This document shows, piece by piece, positions 1 through 6,123 of a stretch of DNA of 6,141 nucleotides. Position 1 is the stretch's first letter. Every line of letters begins with the position of its first letter. Source of the stretch: Cytophagales bacterium (GTDB lineage Bacteria; Bacteroidota; Bacteroidia; Cytophagales; Cyclobacteriaceae); contig DPSB01000528.1 of the NCBI GenBank assembly GCA_003537495.1, positions 4,041 through 10,181 of the forward strand. The letters run 5' to 3'. A program made the translations under genes and the position numbers. The notes beneath the pieces were generated by a model. The model saw nothing but the letters and a program-made list of their open reading frames with translations. It ran no database searches and had not been told where the DNA came from.

Positions 1-644
1 TTTAAAAAAACATAACTCTCAAAACCTTTTTGTATGGGTACATGCACTCGAATTTCTTCCAGATAAATTTTCAGAAATTTCATCGCATCGCGGCCAACCG
101 GCACCAAACGTTCTTTATTTCCTTTTCCAATTACCCGCAGAAAGCCAATATCGAAATAGACGTTGGCCAACTTTAGCTCTACCAATTCAGAAACACGTAA
201 GCCCGAACTGTAAAGTACTTCCAGCATGGCACGGTTGCGGGTGCCTTCTGCAGCTGAAAGATCAATGGCTTCAAAAAGTTTCTCAATCTCTTCATACTCT
301 AATGTATCGGGAAGTTTACGCCCAAGCTTAGGCCCTTCTACTAAAGCGGTAGGATCTTTGTCCATCAACTCTTCAAACACCAGGTATTTGTAAAATGCTT
401 TTACGCCCGAAAGAATGCGGGCCTGACTAAAAGCACTCATGCCTAACTCATTTATATACTCCAAAAACGCTTGCAGATGTTTTCCGGTAATAGCCAGCGG
501 ACTTAGGCCAGCATATTTTAAACTTGTAAACTGCGCCAGCTTTTCAACATCGCGCACGTAGGCCTCAATTGAATTAACCGAAAGCGACCGCTCCAGTTTC
601 AGGTAAGTACCAAAGTGTTTAATATGACTTTCCCAGTTCTTCAC
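1..644 (-). CDS. xerD: XerD-type tyrosine recombinase, 3' end beyond the left edge
   Basis: Partial gene: 214 codons are visible and the C-terminus lies off the left edge. The product is a site-specific tyrosine recombinase, in the Xer family used to resolve chromosome dimers at dif with a partner recombinase. Residues 1-95 form the SAM-like core-binding domain (motif LKLERSLSVNSIEAYVRDVE near 16-35). The catalytic domain begins near 110. The first catalytic Arg (R150 in SSGLRVSEL) and the beta-hairpin Lys (K174 in VIGKGNKER) sit almost exactly where they do in E. coli XerD (R148, K172). The remaining His, Arg, His/Trp and nucleophile Tyr are expected in the missing part. The start is GTG at 644-642. 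An in-frame TAA lies eight codons upstream with no ATG between, so GTG is the best choice; TTG or ATT just upstream are less likely. Its chromosomal setting beside aroQ argues for the housekeeping XerD rather than a phage or transposon integrase. XerC cannot be fully excluded. Confidence 0.93.
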   Translation of the reverse strand, partial: MKNWESHIKHFGTYLKLERSLSVNSIEAYVRDVEKLAQFTSLKYAGLSPLAITGKHLQAFLEYINELGMSAFSQARILSGVKAFYKYLVFEELMDKDPTALVEGPKLGRKLPDTLEYEEIEKLFEAIDLSAAEGTRNRAMLEVLYSSGLRVSELVELKLANVYFDIGFLRVIGKGNKERLVPVGRDAMKFLKIYLEEIRVHVPIQKGFESYVFL

Positions 645-678
645 TGCGCAAATGTGCAAATTATTTTAACTTCGAAGC
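645..678. promoter_or_regulatory. Divergent xerD/aroQ intergenic promoter region
   Basis: This 34-base A/T-rich spacer separates two divergent starts, so each gene's promoter must lie here or inside the neighbouring coding region. On the minus strand ATAATTTG keeps the TTTG half of the Bacteroidota -7 consensus (TAnnTTTG) but not its TA. On the plus strand there is no convincing match. Neither start has a Shine-Dalgarno motif, which is usual in Bacteroidota. The role is inferred from gene layout only. Confidence 0.35.
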
Positions 679-1107
679 ATGAAGATACTCATCCTGAACG
701 GCCCCAACCTTAACTTGTTAGGCAAACGCGAACCTGAAACGTATGGTAAACTTTCGTTTGAAGAATTTTTCAATACTTTAAAATTGCGCTTTGCGCAGAT
801 TGAGTTGGAGTATTATCAATCGAACGTAGAGGGCGAATTAATTAACAAGTTGCACGAAGTTGGTTTTAGTTATGATGGTATTATTCTGAATGCAGGAGCC
901 TACACCCATACTTCCATAGCCCTGCATGATGCTATTGCTGCAATAAAAACTCCGGTAGTTGAAGTGCACATTTCCAACATTTATGCGCGCGAGGAATTCA
1001 GACATAAAAGTTTAATTACCTCAAAGTGTGCCGGGCTGATTACCGGTTTTGGTTTAGAGGGATATGCACTTGCGATTCAATTCTTCCTTAATAAAAAAGC
1101 CCACTGA
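679..1107 (+). CDS. aroQ: Type II 3-dehydroquinate dehydratase (AroQ)
   Basis: Catalyses dehydration of 3-dehydroquinate to 3-dehydroshikimate, step three of the shikimate pathway to aromatic amino acids, in the cytoplasm; the family forms dodecamers. At 142 residues it has the normal length. The N-terminal signature NGPNLNLLGKREPETYG (7-23) carries the lid Arg (R17) and the catalytic Tyr (Y22). Further family motifs are SNVEGELI (48-55), the active-site Asn in LNAGAYTH (N71) with its neighbouring His (H77), and EVHISN (95-100) with the general-acid His H97. Arg residues at 104 and 108 complete the substrate site. Every key residue I can place is present, so the enzyme should be active. The ATG fits the family's usual N-terminus (MKILILNGPN). 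Its last codons form the left arm of a terminator hairpin that serves the opposite strand. The xerD-aroQ pairing is, from memory, common in Bacteroidota. Confidence 0.97.
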   Translation: MKILILNGPNLNLLGKREPETYGKLSFEEFFNTLKLRFAQIELEYYQSNVEGELINKLHEVGFSYDGIILNAGAYTHTSIALHDAIAAIKTPVVEVHISNIYAREEFRHKSLITSKCAGLITGFGLEGYALAIQFFLNKKAH

Positions 1108-1122
1108 TTTTTTCAGTGGGCT
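1092..1122 (-). terminator. Intrinsic terminator for the minus-strand genes, overlapping the aroQ 3' end
   Basis: A perfect 10-bp stem (1098-1107 AGCCCACTGA with 1113-1122 TCAGTGGGCT) encloses a 5-base loop. On the minus strand the hairpin is followed at once by a T-rich run (TTTTTTAT, 1098-1091), the classic layout of a Rho-independent terminator. It therefore ends transcripts of the gene at 1141-1608, and perhaps of the signalling operon behind it. On the plus strand the tail is ACTATTCATT, poor in T, so it should be a weaker stop for aroQ. The left arm includes the aroQ stop codon. Confidence 0.85.
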
Positions 1123-1140
1123 ACTATTCATTAATTCATT

Positions 1141-1608
1141 TTACTTAGGACCATCAGCCGATCCGCCTCCACTCTGGCTTGGCTTAGGTGTCCAGCTTCC
1201 TTCAAACTTAAATTTGAGTTTCCCTTGCCAATCGCTGCTGTAAAAAGCAACACGATTTACAGTAGCATTTACTTCGTTTTGATCCAGATCGGCTGCCTCG
1301 CGTAAAAACATGACATAAGTCCAATCATTCTTTTTGCAAATCCACGATCCATATAGCGAATGGTTGATCTCTAGCAAATTCAAACAAAAGTTTTCTACGT
1401 TTTTATCGGGCATAATCAACAACGGACTCATTACCTGAAAGTACCAGGTCTCGGGTCTATCAGGGAAATTAAATACATCGAACCACACGGTGGCTCCTTT
1501 ATAGATAATTGACCATTGGCCAGGCTTTTGGCCGCGGCAAGCGGCAGGGTCAACGCCAAGGTTACGAATGCAGTTTTCTACCAGTTCTGCAGTTTTGTTA
1601 AAATCCAT
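1141..1608 (-). CDS. YbjN / CesT-type chaperone-like small protein
   Basis: A 155-residue cytoplasmic protein with no signal peptide or membrane segment. The order of elements (N-terminal helix near 4-17, beta strands near 30-62, helix near 68-83 with LLEINHSLYGSW, strands near 86-102, helix near 108-121) resembles the YbjN / type III secretion chaperone fold. There the INH...G segment begins the second half of the domain. The call rests on pattern recognition, not on a diagnostic motif. It has seven Trp residues (32, 42, 55, 89, 96, 127, 139), high for its size, and a Pro/Gly/Ser-rich, probably disordered tail (141-155). Members of this fold bind peptides or partner proteins; the specific role is unknown. 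The ATG at 1608 is preceded by an A-rich stretch (CCCAAAAACT). It lies 89 bases downstream of the signalling operon on the same strand, so cotranscription is possible. It ends at the strong terminator shared with the aroQ 3' end. Confidence 0.85.
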   Translation of the reverse strand: MDFNKTAELVENCIRNLGVDPAACRGQKPGQWSIIYKGATVWFDVFNFPDRPETWYFQVMSPLLIMPDKNVENFCLNLLEINHSLYGSWICKKNDWTYVMFLREAADLDQNEVNATVNRVAFYSSDWQGKLKFKFEGSWTPKPSQSGGGSADGPK

Positions 1609-1697
1609 AGTTTTTGGGTGTTAAAGATTTATGATTTTAGAAATCTGAATGATAATTCAAGGTAATAGAATTGGGCTTTTTCGCACAATGCCCACTG
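1609..1697 (-). promoter_or_regulatory. Upstream region of the YbjN-like gene with an A/T-rich inverted repeat
   Basis: An 89-base gap. AGATTT at 1625-1630 and AAATCT at 1641-1646 form a 6-bp inverted repeat with a 10-base spacer, 16 bases ahead of the start codon. It could be an operator or a weak leader hairpin. A poor promoter-like string (TACCTTG on the minus strand, near 1657-1663) resembles the Bacteroidota -7 box with one base missing. I see no clear terminator after the PAS gene here, so read-through from the operon is plausible. Confidence 0.25.
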
Positions 1698-2744
1698 TTA
1701 TTTTTTGAGTGATTTATTTGTGTAGCGCAACAGCCCATCTACCATCAAAAGCAATTGATTTATTCTTTTCTCCAGATGCAAAATGCGGGTTTTCAACTCA
1801 TTACGCGAAAGTTGTGGTAGCTGCGTGACCGTAAGTTCTACATCGGTGTGCAATTGCACCAAAGGTTCGTAAAGTTCTTTCGAGGCCAGCGCTGTAAATC
1901 GTTTTTTCAGATCCAGCATTTCGCGTTCGTTCTTTAAGGCCTGCATCAATTCACGGTTGCGTTCATGCACTTTTTCTTCCAGTGTTTTCCGATGCTGCAC
2001 CAGTTCGGTTACATCGTGCCCAACCAATACGCTACCAATAACCTGACCGCCAGCGTTAGTCCGCGGAGTGATATTTACCAGAACGGTAAGAATCAATCCG
2101 CTTTTACATTTCACCATTACCTCAAAATTCTGTTCTGAATTACCTTCGGCTGCTTTTACCATTTCGGCTTCAAAAACTTGTTTGTACGTATCGAACAATA
2201 AAAGGTCTTTAAATTTTTTGGTGTAGGCTTCGTTTTTGGTATAACCCGTTAACCGGGCGCTGTGCGTATTCCAATCGGTAATATACCCGCGTGTATCAAT
2301 ACCAATAATAACGGCATGGGCTAATTCTATTAGATTGCTGATAGATTTTGCCTGGGCTGAAAGTTTGCGTTCAAAAATTTTCTGTTGGCTGATGTCTTGC
2401 ATCAACACATAGATTTGCTCTACCACACCCTGTTCATTTAACCTGGGCTGAAATGTAACGGAGAGAAAAACGACATTACCTTGCGCATCGATAAACTCAG
2501 CCTCTGTCTTAAACATTGCCTGGCTTTCGCACACATCGTGAATAATCAATTGCATTACGGCTTGCCTGTCGGATAACACAATCTCTGAGAGCAAATCGCC
2601 CACTTTCGGAGACTCTTTAAAATACAATTTGAATTGCGAGTGCATCCGACTGCTGTATTGAATAATTCCTGCCGCATCGGTGAGAATAAAAAACTCACCG
2701 GAGATGTCAAGCAAATGCTGTATGTCGGAGTTATCGATTTTCAT
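1698..2744 (-). CDS. PAS-PAS protein with degenerate HisKA domain (no phosphoacceptor His, no ATPase domain)
   Basis: A 348-residue soluble protein, last gene of the signalling operon. PAS domain 1 spans roughly 8-118 and ends in the typical VLMQDISQQK. PAS domain 2 spans about 134-247 (LAHAVIIGIDTRGYITDWN; ends VGHDVTELVQ). A charged coiled coil follows (about 248-280), then a helical hairpin that looks like a HisKA dimerisation domain. Its first helix reads LKKRFTALASKELYEPL (279-295), where active kinases have ASHE(F/L)xxPL: Lys289 (codon AAA) replaces the His. The second helix (about 314-341) is present, but the protein stops at 348 and no HATPase domain follows. It cannot be a conventional kinase. 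A dimerising sensor/adaptor or kinase modulator is the best inference; decay of a former full-length kinase is the alternative, although the frame is intact. The start chosen is ATG at 2744-2742, one base after the previous stop. Reading further upstream adds 48 residues that match no PAS sequence and overlap the kinase gene. Confidence 0.9.
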   Translation of the reverse strand: MKIDNSDIQHLLDISGEFFILTDAAGIIQYSSRMHSQFKLYFKESPKVGDLLSEIVLSDRQAVMQLIIHDVCESQAMFKTEAEFIDAQGNVVFLSVTFQPRLNEQGVVEQIYVLMQDISQQKIFERKLSAQAKSISNLIELAHAVIIGIDTRGYITDWNTHSARLTGYTKNEAYTKKFKDLLLFDTYKQVFEAEMVKAAEGNSEQNFEVMVKCKSGLILTVLVNITPRTNAGGQVIGSVLVGHDVTELVQHRKTLEEKVHERNRELMQALKNEREMLDLKKRFTALASKELYEPLVQLHTDVELTVTQLPQLSRNELKTRILHLEKRINQLLLMVDGLLRYTNKSLKK

Positions 2745-2745
2745 T

Positions 2746-3867
2746 TTAATAATGATGCCCTTGTGGCTGGTTAGGGATAGTGATGTGAAATTGTGTGCCT
2801 TCGCCAAACACTGACTCAACCGTGATGGAGCCTTTAAGTTTTTCAACTGCTTCTCGCACAATGTATAATCCCAGGCCAGCTCCATCACTGCGATCTGTTC
2901 CTCTGAAAAACATTTCGAAAATGCGTGGCATCAGATGGCTTTCTATACCAATACCATTATCGGAAATTTTTAGTCGGGCTTCTTTCCCATCTATAACAGC
3001 ATCGATGGAAACCATGCTGGCCACATACGAATTACTATATATGATAGCGTTAGAAATAAGGTTTGTAAGAATGATGGACAACCTGAAGGGATCGGAATAA
3101 AAATCGGTTTTTTGATGAACGTTTACATGAAACGCCATCCGATCGTAATATTCGATGTACTGCACTTTTTCCTGAACCTCGCTAACCAGTTTTTTTAAAT
3201 CTACTTTCTGGCGCGCTATCTCAATTCTGGCATTCTTAGAATAATCCAGAATTTCTTTTATCGTTTCATCAAGATTAAAAATGCTCCTAGTCATCATTTC
3301 CCAATACTGGCTAAAGGTGCGTTGGGTGTCATCGCGTTGGGCAAGCTGAATTAACCCCAGCGTGGAGAGAAGCGGTGCCCGGAGGTTATGCGAAACACTA
3401 TAAACAAAATTGTCGAGCTCGCGATTGATTTTTACCAGCTCTTCATTTTGTCTGCGCAGATCATTTTCTGCCTTTTTACGTTTTAGCTCAAACTCGAATT
3501 GTTTTAGCGATTGTTTGATTGCCGAGGGTAAACGAGATAGATTAGATTTTAACACATAATCGTGTGCGCCCAACTTCAAACAGTTTACAGCAAACTCTTC
3601 TGAAACAGTTCCGGTAACCAGAATAAACGGAACATTAATGCCCTGATGTTTCAATAATTTTAAGGCTTCAATAGAATTAAACTGCGGCATGGCATGATCA
3701 GAAAGAATTACATCAGGCTTAAACTCCGTGAGGGCGTCAACAAACTCTGCATGCGTATCCACACATTGCCAATCGAACGCAAAGCCTTCTTTACGAAGAG
3801 TGCGTTCCACCAGGTGGGCATCTTCCTCCATATCTTCCAGCATTAAAATTTTAAGTTCCTTCTTCAT
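2746..3867 (-). CDS. Hybrid response regulator-histidine kinase (REC-HisKA-HATPase)
   Basis: A 373-residue soluble protein. Residues 5-122 form a receiver domain: acidic pair E11/D12, phosphoacceptor D57 (ILSDHAMP), T85 (LVTGT) and K107 (YVLKSNL), all present. The SDHAMP...VTGT...GAHDYVLK pattern is typical of receivers placed ahead of sensory or kinase modules. A coiled coil (about 122-152) leads to a HisKA domain with H160 in YSVSHNLRAPL. The catalytic ATPase domain has an N-box (NLISNAIIYS, N273), G1 box (SDNGIGI, D303), F-box (FEMFFRG) and G2 box (GAGLGLYIV, 329-337). Every catalytic element is intact. There is no membrane segment and no sensory domain other than the receiver, so the natural input is phosphorylation of D57, perhaps by the upstream membrane kinase. 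The gene starts 5 bases after the receiver gene's stop and ends one base before the PAS gene, a tight operon suggesting translational coupling. The partner that receives phosphate from H160 is not determined. Confidence 0.95.
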   Translation of the reverse strand: MKKELKILMLEDMEEDAHLVERTLRKEGFAFDWQCVDTHAEFVDALTEFKPDVILSDHAMPQFNSIEALKLLKHQGINVPFILVTGTVSEEFAVNCLKLGAHDYVLKSNLSRLPSAIKQSLKQFEFELKRKKAENDLRRQNEELVKINRELDNFVYSVSHNLRAPLLSTLGLIQLAQRDDTQRTFSQYWEMMTRSIFNLDETIKEILDYSKNARIEIARQKVDLKKLVSEVQEKVQYIEYYDRMAFHVNVHQKTDFYSDPFRLSIILTNLISNAIIYSNSYVASMVSIDAVIDGKEARLKISDNGIGIESHLMPRIFEMFFRGTDRSDGAGLGLYIVREAVEKLKGSITVESVFGEGTQFHITIPNQPQGHHY

Positions 3868-3872
3868 AAGCG

Positions 3873-4292
3873 TTACTTAGGTGGTTGATTAAGAATAAGC
3901 CAGAACAAACCGATATCGGCAATAGCCTTTACAAATTTCTCGAAGTCAACCGGTTTTACGATGTATGCATTTACACCTAACCGATATGATTCTACGATGT
4001 CGCGCTCTTCGCGTGAGGAAGTAAGCACCACCACCGGAACAAGTTTTTTTTGTGGATGCGCCTTTAACACCTTCAGCACTTCAATACCATCTACCTTGGG
4101 CATTTTTAAATCGAGCAGAATAAGCCTGGGCAAAAAGTCATTTTCGTTCATCAGATAATTTAATGCTTCCTCACCGTCCTGCACATGCAGTAAATGATTG
4201 GCCAGATTATGTTTTTTCAGGGTGCGTACAATCAACTCGGCATCTTCTAAGCTGTCTTCCACCAATAGAATTTCTACAACTTTATTTTGCAT
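3873..4292 (-). CDS. Stand-alone receiver, Rcp1/CheY-like response regulator
   Basis: A 139-residue protein made of a single receiver domain with no output domain. The acidic pair E12/D13, phosphoacceptor D61 (LILLDLKMP), T91 (VVLTSS) and K113 (IVKPVDF) are all present, so it should accept phosphate. The LTSSREERDIVESYRLGVNAYIVKP stretch (90-114) and the Phe/Trp-rich C-terminal helix (FVKAIADIGLFWL, 120-132) match the Rcp1 type of regulator that partners phytochrome-like kinases in cyanobacteria and is widespread in Bacteroidota. That family dimerises through this face. The start codon lies inside the last codons of the upstream kinase gene (11-base overlap, different frame), a strong sign that the two are made together and are a cognate pair. 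It probably acts as a phosphate shuttle or by protein-protein contact; its downstream target cannot be read from the window. Confidence 0.95.
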   Translation of the reverse strand: MQNKVVEILLVEDSLEDAELIVRTLKKHNLANHLLHVQDGEEALNYLMNENDFLPRLILLDLKMPKVDGIEVLKVLKAHPQKKLVPVVVLTSSREERDIVESYRLGVNAYIVKPVDFEKFVKAIADIGLFWLILNQPPK

Positions 4293-6021
4293 GATTTATA
4301 TAGTTTGGCAATGAAAAATAAAATATGGCACCTTCACCCGTTCTGGAAGCCGCCCATACCCGACCACCGTGGCGTACCACAATTCGTTTTACAAGGGCAA
4401 GCCCAACTCCTGTTCCTTCAAACTCCTGCACCTTGTGTAGCCGCTGAAATACTTCAAAAAGTTTATGCGAATATTGCATATCAAAACCAACACCATTATC
4501 CTTTACATAAAAGTGAATCTCACTGTCGGTATCAATCCTTCCAATCTCAATCTTACTTATTGGTTGTTTCCGCGAATATTTAATTGCATTTGAAATCAGG
4601 TTAATCCAAACTTGCTTTATCATACTCCTATCTGCGCGTACATTTCCAAGCGGTTGGCTTGTAACTTCAATATTGACTGCTTGTTTCAACTGAAATTCTT
4701 CCAATACCTCGCTAACTACCTGATCGAAATTTATTGTGGCCATCATTAACTCCTTACGGCCCATGCGCGAAAAATCCAACAGGTCATCAATCAAATGGCC
4801 CATGCGTTCCGCATTTTTTTGAATGGTAGCTAAAATGCGGTTACCTTCTGCATCTAATCTTTCCTTGTAATCTTCTTCCAGCATTTGCACACCCCCGCCA
4901 ATAAATCGCAATGGCGCGCGCAAATCGTGCGAAACTGAATATGTAAAGGCTTCCATTTCCTTGCGTAATTGATCAGCTCTGTTCTCAGCATCCTTACGCG
5001 CAGTATTATCGAATACGGTTGTTCGGCTTTTCAAAAATTTACCAGAATCATCGAACACAGCAGTTGCATTTACAAGCACCGGAAAAATCGATTTGTCTTT
5101 CCGCATAAATTCAAACTCAAGGCCATTTACATATCCCTTAGTTTGATATTCATCAATTTCATATTTGAAACGCGATCTGAATTCGTTCTTGCTTTGTTCG
5201 GATAGTAAATCCGGATATTTTAATCTTCCAATTACTTCGCTGGCTGTATAACCCATCCAATCCAGCAGGGTTTGATTTATGTTAATTAAAGTGGTGGTAG
5301 CATCGACAGATAAGTATCCACAAGGAGCATAATTATATAAATCCTGAATTTCTGCTGACGCAGATTTAAGTTGAAGCTCTGCTTTAATCCGAGCTTTCAT
5401 ATTTGAATTGATTAAAAAAAATAAAATAATTACAAAGACAGCCGCAACTATCAACATGCTGGCAAACGAACTTTGAAATTGTGCCAGTGTAAGGCTACCT
5501 AATACTTTTCGCTGCGAATAAAGTTTATCTTCCTCTTGCTGAATTACATCTACCAGATTACGGATTTCATCCATTCGTGTCAGGCCAACACCACTAACAA
5601 CCAACTTTTGAGCTTCTTCAAAACTTTGTCTGCGTTTATCAATTACTGTTGCAACCCAATCACTTTTATTATTAATAGTGCGCCTGAGTCTGCTTACGCG
5701 AGCTTCCTGAACAGAATTATCTTCTACCATGTGAAACAACTTTCGCACAAGTGAATCGAGGGTTGAATGTGCCTGGTAATAGGGCTGCAGGTATTTTTCG
5801 TCAGCTGTAATTACAAATCCACGTTGAGCTGTTTCCATATCGGTTACACCGGATAATATCTGTTGCGAAATATTTACCACTTCGCGGGTATGATCTTGCC
5901 ATTCATCGGCTTCAATGAAGCGTTGTATGTTTAGGTAGGCATATACGCTAAGGGCTAATACAGCACCAACGGTAATTACAAAACCCCAGAGTAGTTTCCT
6001 CTCGATGTAAACATTAGCCAT
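4282..6021 (-). CDS. Membrane sensor histidine kinase (CHASE3-PAS-HisKA-HATPase)
   Basis: A 579-residue inner-membrane sensor kinase, first gene of the operon. A transmembrane helix at about 11-31 is followed by a periplasmic CHASE3-like domain (about 35-185) with the hallmark DMETAQRGFVIT (61-72). A second transmembrane helix spans about 187-205 (LIVAAVFVIILFFLI). A PAS domain lies at about 222-340 (YAPCGYLSVDATTTL...). The HisKA domain has H365 in YSVSHDLRAPLRF. The ATPase domain has the N-box NLISNAIKYS (N478), G1 box DNGVGF (508-513), F-box FEVFQRLH and G2 box GTGVGLALV (536-544). Everything needed for autophosphorylation is present. The kinase core resembles that of phytochrome-type kinases, but there is no GAF/PHY chromophore module. 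CHASE3 ligands are unknown, so I do not name a signal. The gene overlaps the next one, a stand-alone receiver and its likely cognate partner. The ATG at 6021 gives a normal short N-terminus before the first membrane helix. Confidence 0.96.
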   Translation of the reverse strand: MANVYIERKLLWGFVITVGAVLALSVYAYLNIQRFIEADEWQDHTREVVNISQQILSGVTDMETAQRGFVITADEKYLQPYYQAHSTLDSLVRKLFHMVEDNSVQEARVSRLRRTINNKSDWVATVIDKRRQSFEEAQKLVVSGVGLTRMDEIRNLVDVIQQEEDKLYSQRKVLGSLTLAQFQSSFASMLIVAAVFVIILFFLINSNMKARIKAELQLKSASAEIQDLYNYAPCGYLSVDATTTLININQTLLDWMGYTASEVIGRLKYPDLLSEQSKNEFRSRFKYEIDEYQTKGYVNGLEFEFMRKDKSIFPVLVNATAVFDDSGKFLKSRTTVFDNTARKDAENRADQLRKEMEAFTYSVSHDLRAPLRFIGGGVQMLEEDYKERLDAEGNRILATIQKNAERMGHLIDDLLDFSRMGRKELMMATINFDQVVSEVLEEFQLKQAVNIEVTSQPLGNVRADRSMIKQVWINLISNAIKYSRKQPISKIEIGRIDTDSEIHFYVKDNGVGFDMQYSHKLFEVFQRLHKVQEFEGTGVGLALVKRIVVRHGGRVWAASRTGEGAIFYFSLPNYINHAK

Positions 6022-6053
6022 TCACTAGCGGGTTAACCAACTGATTTAAAAAA

Positions 6054-6060
6054 CAAAATA
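6054..6060 (-). promoter_or_regulatory. Possible -7 element of the signalling operon promoter
   Basis: On the minus strand this reads TATTTTG, one base short of the Bacteroidota -7 consensus TAnnTTTG, and lies about 33 bases ahead of the kinase start codon. No clear TTG/TTTG -33 box is seen at the expected distance. The position is plausible but the match is weak. Confidence 0.2.
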
Positions 6061-6082
6061 GACTTACGGGGGAATTAAGTCG

Positions 6083-6123
6083 TGCGGGACTTTAAGGTAG
6101 TTATACCGCAGTTGCGAGGCAAC
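6083..6123. repeat. Cluster of short inverted repeats upstream of the kinase operon
   Basis: Three short inverted repeats lie together in a locally GC-richer patch. TGCGG (6083-6087) pairs with CCGCA (6106-6110); GGTA (6096-6099) pairs with TACC (6104-6107) across GTTA; GTTGC (6111-6115) pairs with GCAAC (6119-6123) across GAG. The first two share bases and cannot all form at once. They may be operator sites or leader structure for the operon, or the end of an unseen neighbouring unit. No T-tract follows on either strand, so a terminator is unlikely. The rest of 6022-6141 holds no gene that I can see. Confidence 0.3.

Noticed and set aside
1..644. Idea that the recombinase marks an integrated phage, transposon or integron
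   Set aside because: Its length so far, residue spacing and position beside aroQ fit the housekeeping Xer recombinase; no attachment-site repeats, cargo genes or insertion-sequence ends are visible.
1672..1694. Possible hairpin TGGGC / GCCCA just after the PAS gene
   Set aside because: The stem is only 5 bp with a 13-base loop, and on the minus strand no T-tract follows, so it is not a credible terminator for the operon.
1690..1697. GCCCACTG shared with the terminator arm at 1099-1106
   Set aside because: An 8-base match within a few hundred bases can arise by chance, and no further similarity surrounds it.
2795..3100. Plus-strand open frame of 101 codons
   Set aside because: It lies opposite the conserved ATPase domain of the REC-kinase; its translation shows no domain and it is best explained as an antisense shadow.
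3961..5754. Several plus-strand open frames of 65-98 codons (3961-4158, 4287-4583, 4969-5205, 5536-5754)
   Set aside because: All are antisense to well-conserved receiver, kinase, PAS and CHASE3 coding sequence and have no recognisable motifs.
4282..6021. Idea that the kinase is a bacteriophytochrome
   Set aside because: The kinase core and Rcp1-like partner resemble that type, but the sensor half is TM-CHASE3-TM-PAS with no GAF/PHY domains for a bilin chromophore.
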